This document shows, piece by piece, positions 33,890 to 41,424 of a stretch of 64,000 nt of DNA. Every line of letters starts with the position of its first letter. The first letter of the stretch is position 1. The DNA is from Collimonas rhizosphaerae (GTDB lineage: Bacteria; Pseudomonadota; Gammaproteobacteria; Burkholderiales; Burkholderiaceae_D), in NCBI RefSeq assembly GCF_038896935.1, contig NZ_JBANDC010000006.1, forward strand, positions 1-64,000. The letters are read 5' to 3'. The notes beneath the pieces were generated by a model that saw nothing but the letters and a program-made list of their open reading frames with translations, was not told the DNA's origin and made no database searches. The position numbers were made by a program, and so were the translations under genes.

Positions 33890-34555
33890 ATGAGCTTCCA
33901 ACCTGATCCCGATACTGTCGCCCAATATCTGATCGACTCTCCCCATTTTTTTGAAGAACATGCCGAACTGCTTGCCAAGATCCGCCTCAGCAGTCCGCTG
34001 CTGGGCCGGGCCGTATCGCTGCAAGAGCGGCAAATGGAAGTGCTGCGCGAGAAAATCAAGGTACAGGATCTGCGCCTGGCCGACATGATGCGCAATGCCC
34101 AGGAAAACGATACAAGCTCGCACAAGCTGCATGCCTGGACCCGCAGCTTGCTGCTGGCCCGCAACGATGTTGATCTGCCGCACACGCTGGTCGACGGCCT
34201 GCGCACCGGTTTTGCGGTGCCACAAGCCACCCTGCGCCTGTGGGGCGTGGCGGAGGATTATTCTCATACATGGTTTGCGGCGGAAGCATCCGAAGACGCC
34301 AAGATTTTCGCGAATGGCCTGAACCTGCCGTTTTGCGGCAGCAACAACGATTTCGAAGCAGCCTCCTGGCTAGAACAGGATATCCAGTCCGTCGCCATGC
34401 TGCCGCTGCGCAGCAGCGCCGCCACCCCGGCAACCTTCGGCCTGCTCGTGCTGGGCTCCCCCGATCCGCAACGCTTCAGCGCCGACATGGCGACCGATTT
34501 CCTGGTGCAGATTGGCGAGACTGCAAGCGCGGCGCTGGCCTGCCTGCTCGAATAA
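33890..34555 (+). CDS. DUF484 family protein (GAF-like)
   Basis: A 221-residue cytoplasmic protein. Residues 1-75 include a predicted coiled coil (VSLQERQMEVLREKIKVQDLRLADMM); 80-220 resemble a GAF fold (LRLWGVAEDYSHTW, SVAMLPLRS, FGLLVLGSPDPQRFSADMATDFL). DUF484 genes typically precede xerC, as here with a gap of eight bases. The function is unknown; a role linked to the XerC recombinase or cell division is only suggested by conserved neighbourhood. Confidence 0.85.
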   Translation: MSFQPDPDTVAQYLIDSPHFFEEHAELLAKIRLSSPLLGRAVSLQERQMEVLREKIKVQDLRLADMMRNAQENDTSSHKLHAWTRSLLLARNDVDLPHTLVDGLRTGFAVPQATLRLWGVAEDYSHTWFAAEASEDAKIFANGLNLPFCGSNNDFEAASWLEQDIQSVAMLPLRSSAATPATFGLLVLGSPDPQRFSADMATDFLVQIGETASAALACLLE

Positions 34556-34563
34556 CTTCGATC

Positions 34564-35538
34564 GTGAGCGCCGGCGCCAACCAGTCTTATCTCAGCGGCT
34601 ACCTGGATAGCCTGGCCGGCCAGCGCCAGCTGTCAGCGCATACCATCAGCAACTATGGCCGCGACCTGAAAGAGCTGGCAAGCCTGACCCAAGCATTGGG
34701 GGATAACTGGGAGTTCGCCGCCGTCACCCATTTCCACATCCGTAAATTTGCCGCGCAACTGCATTCCCGCGGTTTGAATCCCAGTTCGATCGCACGTAAA
34801 CTTTCGGCCTGGCGCGGATTTTTCGAATGGCTGGCGGAGCAGACCACGCTCGCCAGCAATCCTGTCGAAGGCGTCAAAGCGCCCAAACGCGCCAAACCGC
34901 TGCCGAAAGCGATGGCTGCGGATGACGCGATACACCTGGTCGCCAGCGGCAACCCGCTGGCCGATGCCGGCTCCAGCATGGCGTTATGCAACCAGGCGAT
35001 GTTTGAATTGCTGTATTCCAGCGGCCTGCGAGTCTCGGAACTGGCGGGGCTGGACCTGCGCTACAGCCGCCAGGCAGACCATGAATCGGCCGGCTGGATC
35101 GACCTCGACGCCGCCGAAGTGACGGTCACTGGGAAAGGTGGCAAGATGCGCAGCGTACCGGTAGGAAAACCGGCAATACAAGCCATTGCTGCCTGGCTGC
35201 CGCAACGTGCGGCATTGCTCAAGAGCGGCCAAGGCAAACATGCAGCAGCCTTATTCCTGACCGAACGCGGCACCCGCGTCTCGCCGCGCGTGGTCCAGCT
35301 GCGCTTGAAGCACCATGCGCAGTCGCTTGGCATCGCCAGCAACGTCCATCCCCACGTACTGCGCCATTCGTTCGCCTCGCACATGCTGCAGGGTTCGGGC
35401 GACTTGCGCGCAGTGCAAGAACTGCTGGGCCATGCGTCGATTGCCGCCACCCAGGTTTACACCTCGCTGGATTTCCAGCGCCTGGCGCAGGTATATGACG
35501 CTGCCCATCCGCGAGCAAAAAAAATCACCGAGAAATAG
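34564..35538 (+). CDS. xerC: Tyrosine recombinase XerC
   Basis: A 324-residue tyrosine recombinase that with XerD resolves chromosome dimers at dif. The N-terminal SAM-like DNA-binding domain covers about 8-100. The catalytic residues are seen as R156, K191, H264, R267, H290 and nucleophile Y299. The GTG at 34564 is chosen: it starts eight bases after DUF484 and gives the standard N-terminus (SYLSGYLDSLAGQRQLSAHTISNY). The frame is open further upstream inside DUF484, but that part is a shadow. No dif-like site is apparent. Confidence 0.93.
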   Translation: MSAGANQSYLSGYLDSLAGQRQLSAHTISNYGRDLKELASLTQALGDNWEFAAVTHFHIRKFAAQLHSRGLNPSSIARKLSAWRGFFEWLAEQTTLASNPVEGVKAPKRAKPLPKAMAADDAIHLVASGNPLADAGSSMALCNQAMFELLYSSGLRVSELAGLDLRYSRQADHESAGWIDLDAAEVTVTGKGGKMRSVPVGKPAIQAIAAWLPQRAALLKSGQGKHAAALFLTERGTRVSPRVVQLRLKHHAQSLGIASNVHPHVLRHSFASHMLQGSGDLRAVQELLGHASIAATQVYTSLDFQRLAQVYDAAHPRAKKITEK

Positions 35539-35590
35539 ACAGCAGGCAAGCCGCGAACGACGGCCGTTTGGAACATAAACCACATCAAAT

Positions 35591-35619
35591 ATGCAACTGA
35601 ATTGCATTTCAGGCATAAT
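35591..35619 (+). promoter_or_regulatory. Candidate Zur-type operator over the promoter of the Fur-family gene
   Basis: A perfect inverted repeat ATGCAA-ctgaa-TTGCAT (35591-35607) is followed by CATAAT (35614-35619), a good -10 about 28 bases before the start codon. The dyad covers the -35 position, so a bound repressor would block the promoter. Autoregulation by the encoded Fur-family protein is inferred. Confidence 0.5.
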
Positions 35620-35646
35620 TGAAGCCTTAGCTATCGACATTGCCAT

Positions 35647-36240
35647 ATGAACCCAGGCCCAAAATCCAAATCTGCAGCGACCGCTGCCGCCGCCAGCTCT
35701 CGTCCGCATGCGGCAGCATTGGCCGAGGCGCAGCTGCGCGAGGCTGCGCTGCGCATCACCCCTGCCCGCATCAAGGTACTCGCTACCCTGCTGGAAGCGC
35801 GCTGCGCTTTTTCGCATCAGGACATGCAAGACCAGTTTGTCGAGATGGACCGGGTGACCTTGTATCGCGCCCTCGACTGCCTGACAGACGCCGGCCTGGC
35901 GCACAAGATTGCCGGCGACGACCGTGTATTCCGCTATAGCGCCGGCACCGAACACAGCGAGTCCAGCCACTCCGGCCACGCGGCACATCACGCCCAGCAC
36001 CAGCACGGTCATTTCAAATGCACCCGCTGCGCCAAGGTATTCTGCCTGGACGGCAGCGGCGATGCCGGTTTCCTCGACAGCATACTGGCGCTCGGCGACA
36101 GCCATGCCGGCAACAGCACCACTCCGACCAAGCTGCGCAAGCAGCTGCAGCAAGCTTTGCAGGACACGCTGGGCAAAGGTTTCCAGGGTCATGAGATAGA
36201 ACTGACCATCAAGGGCTGGTGCGCCGACTGCGCGCATTAA
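35647..36240 (+). CDS. Fur-family regulator, Zur-like
   Basis: A 197-residue metal-dependent repressor. The winged-helix domain spans about 25-95 (LRITPARIKVLATLLE, VTLYRALDCLTDAGL). Two CxxC pairs for structural zinc are at C125/C128 and C192/C195. A His-rich stretch (103-122, ten histidines) between the domains replaces the usual hinge and may act as a metal sensor or store. The first 25 residues are Ala-rich. The next gene encodes a COG0523 GTPase and a ZnuD-like receptor lies 2.7 kb on, so zinc is the likely co-repressor. A dyad candidate operator overlaps its promoter. Confidence 0.8.
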   Translation: MNPGPKSKSAATAAAASSRPHAAALAEAQLREAALRITPARIKVLATLLEARCAFSHQDMQDQFVEMDRVTLYRALDCLTDAGLAHKIAGDDRVFRYSAGTEHSESSHSGHAAHHAQHQHGHFKCTRCAKVFCLDGSGDAGFLDSILALGDSHAGNSTTPTKLRKQLQQALQDTLGKGFQGHEIELTIKGWCADCAH

Positions 36241-36310
36241 TCTGCCGTAGCGGCTTGCCCGTCCCATCCCTCCCGGCTTCATATCGTTTTTTACTTTTCC
36301 GGATCCCACC

Positions 36311-37351
36311 ATGGCACTTATACCAACCACCATCCTGACCGGTTTTCTCGGCGCCGGGAAAACCACTTTGCTCAACCGCATCCTGCAGCAGCAGCACGGC
36401 CATAAAATCGCCGTGATTGAAAACGAGTTTGGCCAGGAAAATATCGACAATGAAATCCTGGTGCAAGACAGCACCGAACAAATCGTTGAAATGAACAACG
36501 GCTGCATCTGCTGCACGGTGCGCGGCGACCTGATCGTCGCCTTGACCACGCTGGCGCGCCGCCGCACCGCAGGCGAACTGAATTTCGACCGGGTGATCAT
36601 CGAGACCACCGGCATGGCCAATCCAGGACCGGTGGCGCAAACCTTCTTTGTCGACGACGAAGTAGCGATGCACTTCATGCTCGACGCCATCGTCACCGTG
36701 GTGGACGCAAAACACGCGATGATGCAGCTCGACCAGCAGGAAGAAGCGCAACGCCAGGTCGGTTTCGCCGACAAGCTGCTGCTCTCCAAGACCGACCTGG
36801 TGACACCGGAAGAAGTGGCCGCCCTGACCAGCCGCCTGAAGCGCATCAATCCGCGTGCGCCTGTCATTACCCTTGATCCGCAACATACGCCGATAGAAGA
36901 AATCCTGGACATCCGCGGCTTCAACCTCAACGCCAAGCTGGAAATCGATCCTGACTTTTTGGCAACCGAGGAAGCGCACGCCCACGAGCATAGCGGCGAC
37001 GACTGCGACCATCCGTCCCACCACCACCATGACCACCACCACGCGCATCACGACGATGAGATCGCCGCTTTTGTTTTCAAAAGTGAAAGGCCGTTCGATA
37101 CCGCGCGCCTGGATGAATTCCTGGGCGGCCTGGTGCAGGTCTACGGACCGCGCATGTTGCGCTACAAAGGCGTATTGTTGATGGATGGGGCCGACCGCAA
37201 GGTGGTGTTTCAAGGCGTGCACCAGATCATGGGCAGCGATGTCGGCGGCAAATGGGACGCAAATGAGACACGCGGCAGCAAAATGGTCTTCATTGGCAAG
37301 AATCTGCCGAAAGACATCTTTATTCGCGGTTTGGAGCAATGTTTGGTATAA
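36311..37351 (+). CDS. COG0523/CobW-family zinc-handling GTPase
   Basis: A 346-residue G3E P-loop GTPase. The Walker A motif GFLGAGKT is at 11-18, the metal-binding CxCC motif C65-I-C67-C68, and the guanine-specificity motif SKTD at 159-162. A His/Asp-rich segment with 13 histidines lies at 223-247, before the CobW C-terminal domain. Such proteins insert or deliver zinc (ZNG1/ZigA type) or cobalt. Position right after a Zur-like gene favours zinc. The gene follows by 70 bases on the same strand and ends 83 bases before dksA. Confidence 0.9.
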   Translation: MALIPTTILTGFLGAGKTTLLNRILQQQHGHKIAVIENEFGQENIDNEILVQDSTEQIVEMNNGCICCTVRGDLIVALTTLARRRTAGELNFDRVIIETTGMANPGPVAQTFFVDDEVAMHFMLDAIVTVVDAKHAMMQLDQQEEAQRQVGFADKLLLSKTDLVTPEEVAALTSRLKRINPRAPVITLDPQHTPIEEILDIRGFNLNAKLEIDPDFLATEEAHAHEHSGDDCDHPSHHHHDHHHAHHDDEIAAFVFKSERPFDTARLDEFLGGLVQVYGPRMLRYKGVLLMDGADRKVVFQGVHQIMGSDVGGKWDANETRGSKMVFIGKNLPKDIFIRGLEQCLV

Positions 37352-37434
37352 ACTATGGCAGTTTTGCGCTGGGAAATCACTGGATAGCGGGCCAATCACA
37401 CCATTGCTTGGCCGCTGATTTAAGGGAGAGGACC

Positions 37435-38358
37435 ATGAACCTGACCGTTAAAAAGACCGTTGCCAAGAAGGCACCGGCCTCGCTAGGCAAATCGACGCCG
37501 AAAGCCCGGCAGGCTGCTGCTCCCGCCAGCAGTAAGGTTAAGAGCGCAGTGAAGAGCACTGCAAAAAGCGCGGCCAGCAGCGTAAAAGTCGCTGAAAAAC
37601 CGGCAAAACTTTCCGCCAAGGCGCCGCGGAAGACCGAGCCTCCCGTTGCCACCGCAAGCAAGGCGGTTCCCAAAGTTGCCAAACCCAGTCCCAAACCTGT
37701 TGTAAAATCCCTAGCCAAGAAAACGGCGATTGCCAAGTCATCCTCCGCTGCGGCGGCAGACAAGGCAGCGCGCAATACCCAGGCCAGTAGTTCTGTAACA
37801 AAGAAACTGAGTTCCCCAACGGCCAGATCCGTCGCTAGCAGCACCAGCAACAAGCCCGCAAGCGCCGGATTAACGGATAAAATTGAAAAAAACGTCGTAT
37901 CGAAAGCAAGCGAAGTGGCTACTAAAACAACCAAACCAACATCTGATTCCATTCTGTTGACCGAAGAGCAAATCCTCAAGATGAGCGAAAAGGACTACAT
38001 GAATGAAGCGCAACTGGCTTTCTTCAAGGCGCGTTTGCAGCAGCTAGAAATCGACCTGCTCAAGAACGCCGGAGAAACCACGGAACACTTGCGCGAAACC
38101 GTCCTGGTGCCGGATCCCGCGGACCGCGCCACCATCGAAGAAGAACATGCGCTGGAACTGCGTACCCGTGACCGCGAGCGCAAGCTGCTGAAGAAAGTGC
38201 AGCAATCGATCGCATCGATCGACGCCGGCGAATACGGCTGGTGCGAAGAAACCGGCGAACCGATCGGCATTCCACGTTTGCTGGCGCGCCCGACCGCCAC
38301 CCTGTCGCTGGAAGCGCAACAACGCCGCGAACTGAAACAAAAGCTTTACGGCGATTGA
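37435..38358 (+). CDS. dksA: DksA-type RNA polymerase-binding factor with long basic N-terminal tail
   Basis: A 307-residue protein. The first about 170 residues are low-complexity Lys/Ala/Ser/Pro like histone H1. The DksA domain follows at 174-307: YMNEAQLAFFKARL, the coiled coil with the tip DPADRATIEEEHALELRTRDRERK, and the zinc-finger region GWCEETGEPIGIPRLLARPTATLSLEA. Of the four zinc cysteines of E. coli DksA only C270 remains; the others are T273, S291 and A294. It should bind the RNA polymerase secondary channel with ppGpp, independent of zinc. The ATG at 37435 has AAGGGAGAGG before it. Next to zinc genes. Confidence 0.88.
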   Translation: MNLTVKKTVAKKAPASLGKSTPKARQAAAPASSKVKSAVKSTAKSAASSVKVAEKPAKLSAKAPRKTEPPVATASKAVPKVAKPSPKPVVKSLAKKTAIAKSSSAAAADKAARNTQASSSVTKKLSSPTARSVASSTSNKPASAGLTDKIEKNVVSKASEVATKTTKPTSDSILLTEEQILKMSEKDYMNEAQLAFFKARLQQLEIDLLKNAGETTEHLRETVLVPDPADRATIEEEHALELRTRDRERKLLKKVQQSIASIDAGEYGWCEETGEPIGIPRLLARPTATLSLEAQQRRELKQKLYGD

Positions 38359-38471
38359 TTCCCGGAGCGGTCCGGCTGCGGGAAAACACTAGCCAGAGCA
38401 ACGGCCTTGCTTCCCCTGCCTGACCGCTGTCGCTTTTCCTGCTGTCGTGTCCCGCTTATCCAGATTCCTTG

Positions 38472-38855
38472 ATGCCAGCCCAAGCCCTCCGTTCGAGACG
38501 CTTCCAGCACGCTGCCCCGGCGCCAGTGCTGGCGCTTGTGCTGATATGCACGATCCTGTTCTCGCAATGGCTGGGACTGACGCATAGCATTGTCCATGCG
38601 GCCTGGGAAAACAAGCAGTCGACCAGCCTGACGCACATCACGTCGGTAATCGAACGCGTCATCGAAGGCGGCGGCAAAGCGCATCACTCTTGCGCAGCGT
38701 TCGACGACGCCACCCTGGCGGCGGCGATCTACTCGGTCCCCCTGAACCTGCCGCCCCTGCCTGGCAAACACCTGTTGGCCTTGTGGCAGGCGTTCGCTTC
38801 CTGGCACGCCCCGTTCACCTGCCACTTTTCACCGCGCGCACCACCTCGTTCCTGA
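38472..38855 (+). CDS. Small membrane protein preceding the TonB receptor
   Basis: A 127-residue protein that I do not recognise as a named family. A membrane segment lies at about 18-38 (VLALVLICTILFSQWLGLTHS), followed by a periplasmic part with conserved-looking features HSCAAFDDATLAAAI and paired aromatic residues (ALWQAFASWHAPFTCHF). Several histidines and two cysteines occur. Similar small proteins with an H-x-C-xx-FD-x-xT pattern sit before TonB-dependent receptors in beta-proteobacteria, so a role in metal uptake is possible but not proven. The ATG at 38472 is preferred to the TTG three bases earlier. The receptor gene starts 152 bases on. Confidence 0.6.
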   Translation: MPAQALRSRRFQHAAPAPVLALVLICTILFSQWLGLTHSIVHAAWENKQSTSLTHITSVIERVIEGGGKAHHSCAAFDDATLAAAIYSVPLNLPPLPGKHLLALWQAFASWHAPFTCHFSPRAPPRS

Positions 38856-39007
38856 CAGGACGCAGCCAACCGCTTCGCTTATCCCGAAGCATCACACCAT
38901 TTATCGCCGTCGCCCGGATGCCAGACCACGCGGGATCGATCGCGTTCTGACGCGCGTATTCCGCATCGATCCGGAAGCCGACGGCCATTACCTGTCTAGG
39001 AATCATC

Positions 39008-41029
39008 ATGCTTGCCCAACGTACGCTGTTATCCAGCGCGGTTCTGTCCGCGCTGGCCGTTCTATCGTCTACCGCATCGGCCCAGGCCGACACTGCCGAG
39101 CAGGCCAAGGCCTTGCCGCCCATCGTGGTCAGCGCCAGCCCGCTCAATGCCAATGTCGACACCCAGATCCTGGCTCCGGCCAAGGTATTGTTCGGCGAAG
39201 AATTACGCAACAAGACCGGCGCTTCGCTGGGCGACACCTTGTCGCAGGAACTCGGCGTGTCGGCATCCGGCTTCGGCGCCGGCGCCTCCCGTCCGATCAT
39301 CCGCGGCATGGAAGGTCCACGCGTCAAGATCCTGCAAAACGGCATGTCGGTGGCCGATGTCTCCAGCCTGTCCAACGACCACGCGGTAGCCACTGAAGCG
39401 GCGATTGCACGCCAGATTGAAATCCTGCGCGGCCCGGCCGCGTTGCTGTATGGTTCCGGCGCCATCGGCGGCCTGGTCAACGTCGTCAATGACCGCATCC
39501 CTACCGAACTGCAAAAAGGAATCAGCGGCGAGGCTGAGGCCCGCTATGGCAGCGGCGACAACGGCAGAAGCACGTCGCTGGTGCTGGACGGTTCTACCGG
39601 CCCGATAGGCATGCACCTGGACGGCAACTGGCGCGACACCGGCAACTACAAGATCCCGGAACACGCCAACCGCAACGACGCCGGTTCCGCGTCGGGCCGC
39701 CTGCCAAATTCCTTCACCCACGAAACCGGAGTCGGGGCCGGCGCGTCCTATATTGCGTCCTGGGGCTATATCGGCGCCTCCGTGGCAACCCTGGATGACC
39801 ACTACGGCATCCCCACCGCGGAAAAATCCTTTATCGACCTGCATCAAACCCGCTACGACATTGCCGGCCAGATCGACAACCCGCTGGCCGGTTTCGAAAA
39901 GCTGACGTTCAAGCTCGGACACACCGACTACACCCACACCGAGAAACAGGAAAACGGCAAGCCGAATACGATCTTCTCCAACAAGTCGACTGAGAGCCGC
40001 TGGGAACTCGCGCACAAGCCGTTAGCCGGCTGGCACGGCACCTTCGGCATGCAGACCGAAGACACGCGCTTCTCCGCCCTGGCAGCCGAGAGCGGCTTGC
40101 CGGATACCGTGCCGCGCACCAAATCGACTTCGATCGCGGCATTCCTGGTGGAAGAGCGCAACTTCGGCCCGGTGCTGGCCAGCGCCGGTTTGCGCCTTGA
40201 ATCGGTGAAGCGCCGCCCCGAAGCGGAATCCGGCTTCGCCGACCGCAAGTTCAACCTGGCGTCCTATTCGGCCGGCGCCCTGTGGAGCTTCCTGCCAGGA
40301 TATGGCTTCGGCCCTACGGTGTCGATCGCGCAGCGGGCACCCGCGGCCGAAGAACTGTATTCAAACGGTCCGCACGAATCCACCGCCACGTTCGATATCG
40401 GCGATCCGGCTTTGAAAAAGGAGATTTCGCGCAATATCGAACTGACCTTGCAAAAAACCAGCGGACTGATCCGCTGGAAAGCCAACCTGTTCCAGAACCA
40501 CGTCAGCAACTATGTGTTTGGCCGCAACGCCGGCACGGTTGACGGCAGCGGCGCACCTGATCCGGCCGGAGAATTCACCGAGCGTTTCTGGTCGCAGGCA
40601 GACGCTACCATCCGCGGCGCCGAGGCTGAACTCAGCTACAACCTGCGCGGCGAGGGCTTTTCGATACGCGGCTTCGCCGATACCTCGCGCGGCCGGCTGG
40701 ATAACATGGGCAACCTGCCCTTGCAGCCGGCTAGCCGCTATGGCGTTGATCTCGGTTATGCGCAGGGCGCGTGGCGCAGCGGCCTCACTATCCTGCGCGC
40801 GCAGCAGCAGGATCGGCTGGCGACCTTTGAGAACAGCGTGACGCCGGGCTACACCAAGATCGACGCCAACCTTTCTTACACCCAGCAAGTCGGTTCGCTG
40901 CAGCTCACCTGGTTTGCCTTGGCCAAAAACCTGTTGAACCAGGATATCCGCCTGGCGACCTCGGTATTGAAAGATGTCGCACCGCAGCCGGGACGCAGCT
41001 TCATCCTTGGCGTACGCACCAAGTTCTAA
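39008..41029 (+). CDS. TonB-dependent receptor, ZnuD-like
   Basis: A 673-residue outer-membrane receptor. Signal peptide to about residue 25 (SSTASAQA), a TonB-box-like PPIVVSAS at 36-43, plug domain to about 160 with RPIIRGMEGPRVKIL and LRGPAALLYGSGAIGGLVNVV, then a 22-strand barrel ending in VRTKF. The plug resembles ZnuD zinc receptors of Neisseria and relatives. Location after a Zur-like regulator and a COG0523 GTPase supports zinc as cargo. A Fur-like palindrome lies 80 bases downstream rather than upstream. The ATG at 39008 is the first of the frame. Confidence 0.88.
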   Translation: MLAQRTLLSSAVLSALAVLSSTASAQADTAEQAKALPPIVVSASPLNANVDTQILAPAKVLFGEELRNKTGASLGDTLSQELGVSASGFGAGASRPIIRGMEGPRVKILQNGMSVADVSSLSNDHAVATEAAIARQIEILRGPAALLYGSGAIGGLVNVVNDRIPTELQKGISGEAEARYGSGDNGRSTSLVLDGSTGPIGMHLDGNWRDTGNYKIPEHANRNDAGSASGRLPNSFTHETGVGAGASYIASWGYIGASVATLDDHYGIPTAEKSFIDLHQTRYDIAGQIDNPLAGFEKLTFKLGHTDYTHTEKQENGKPNTIFSNKSTESRWELAHKPLAGWHGTFGMQTEDTRFSALAAESGLPDTVPRTKSTSIAAFLVEERNFGPVLASAGLRLESVKRRPEAESGFADRKFNLASYSAGALWSFLPGYGFGPTVSIAQRAPAAEELYSNGPHESTATFDIGDPALKKEISRNIELTLQKTSGLIRWKANLFQNHVSNYVFGRNAGTVDGSGAPDPAGEFTERFWSQADATIRGAEAELSYNLRGEGFSIRGFADTSRGRLDNMGNLPLQPASRYGVDLGYAQGAWRSGLTILRAQQQDRLATFENSVTPGYTKIDANLSYTQQVGSLQLTWFALAKNLLNQDIRLATSVLKDVAPQPGRSFILGVRTKF

Positions 41030-41424
41030 GCCGGAAAAACGGGATTGCGAGGCCAGCGAAACGCCAGGCAACAAGCTGCCGCGCGGTCCCGGTCGGCGCC
41101 GGAAGCCGTAGATAGAATGATCGTTCTCATCACTCGATAGTCAAAAAACATGACATATTTATGTCGCAACTTAGGGGGTCTGGACATACTTCCTGAGTTG
41201 CTTTGTGTTACCTTTAGAGGTGTCGATTGATCGTGCTTTTTTAGCGTAATAATGAGCAAAAGCGGGAGCAGTCTCAAAACAAAAATGTAGCCATGAACAT
41301 AGCAGGCGCCATGGCAAATGCGATGATAAAAACGCAATGCGCGGAACCGGTGCCGGAACAGGCGCACCATTCCAGTACATATAAAATCGCAGCTTTGATA
41401 GCAACTTACTTTCGGGATTAACAC
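41030..41424. other. Non-coding stretch after the TonB receptor
   Basis: These 395 bases hold no supportable gene. An imperfect palindrome AGAATGATCGTTCT (41114-41127, 12 of 14 symmetric) lies about 85 bases after the receptor stop. From about 41130 the sequence is clearly more AT-rich than its flanks and carries TATAAA near 41386, a plausible -10 for the STAS gene starting at 41425. No terminator with a U-tract follows the receptor. Confidence 0.4.

Noticed and set aside
34240..34563. N-terminal extension of the xerC frame inside DUF484
   Set aside because: The extra residues are Arg/Ala/Gly-rich and overlap a convincing gene; the GTG at 34564 gives the conserved XerC start.
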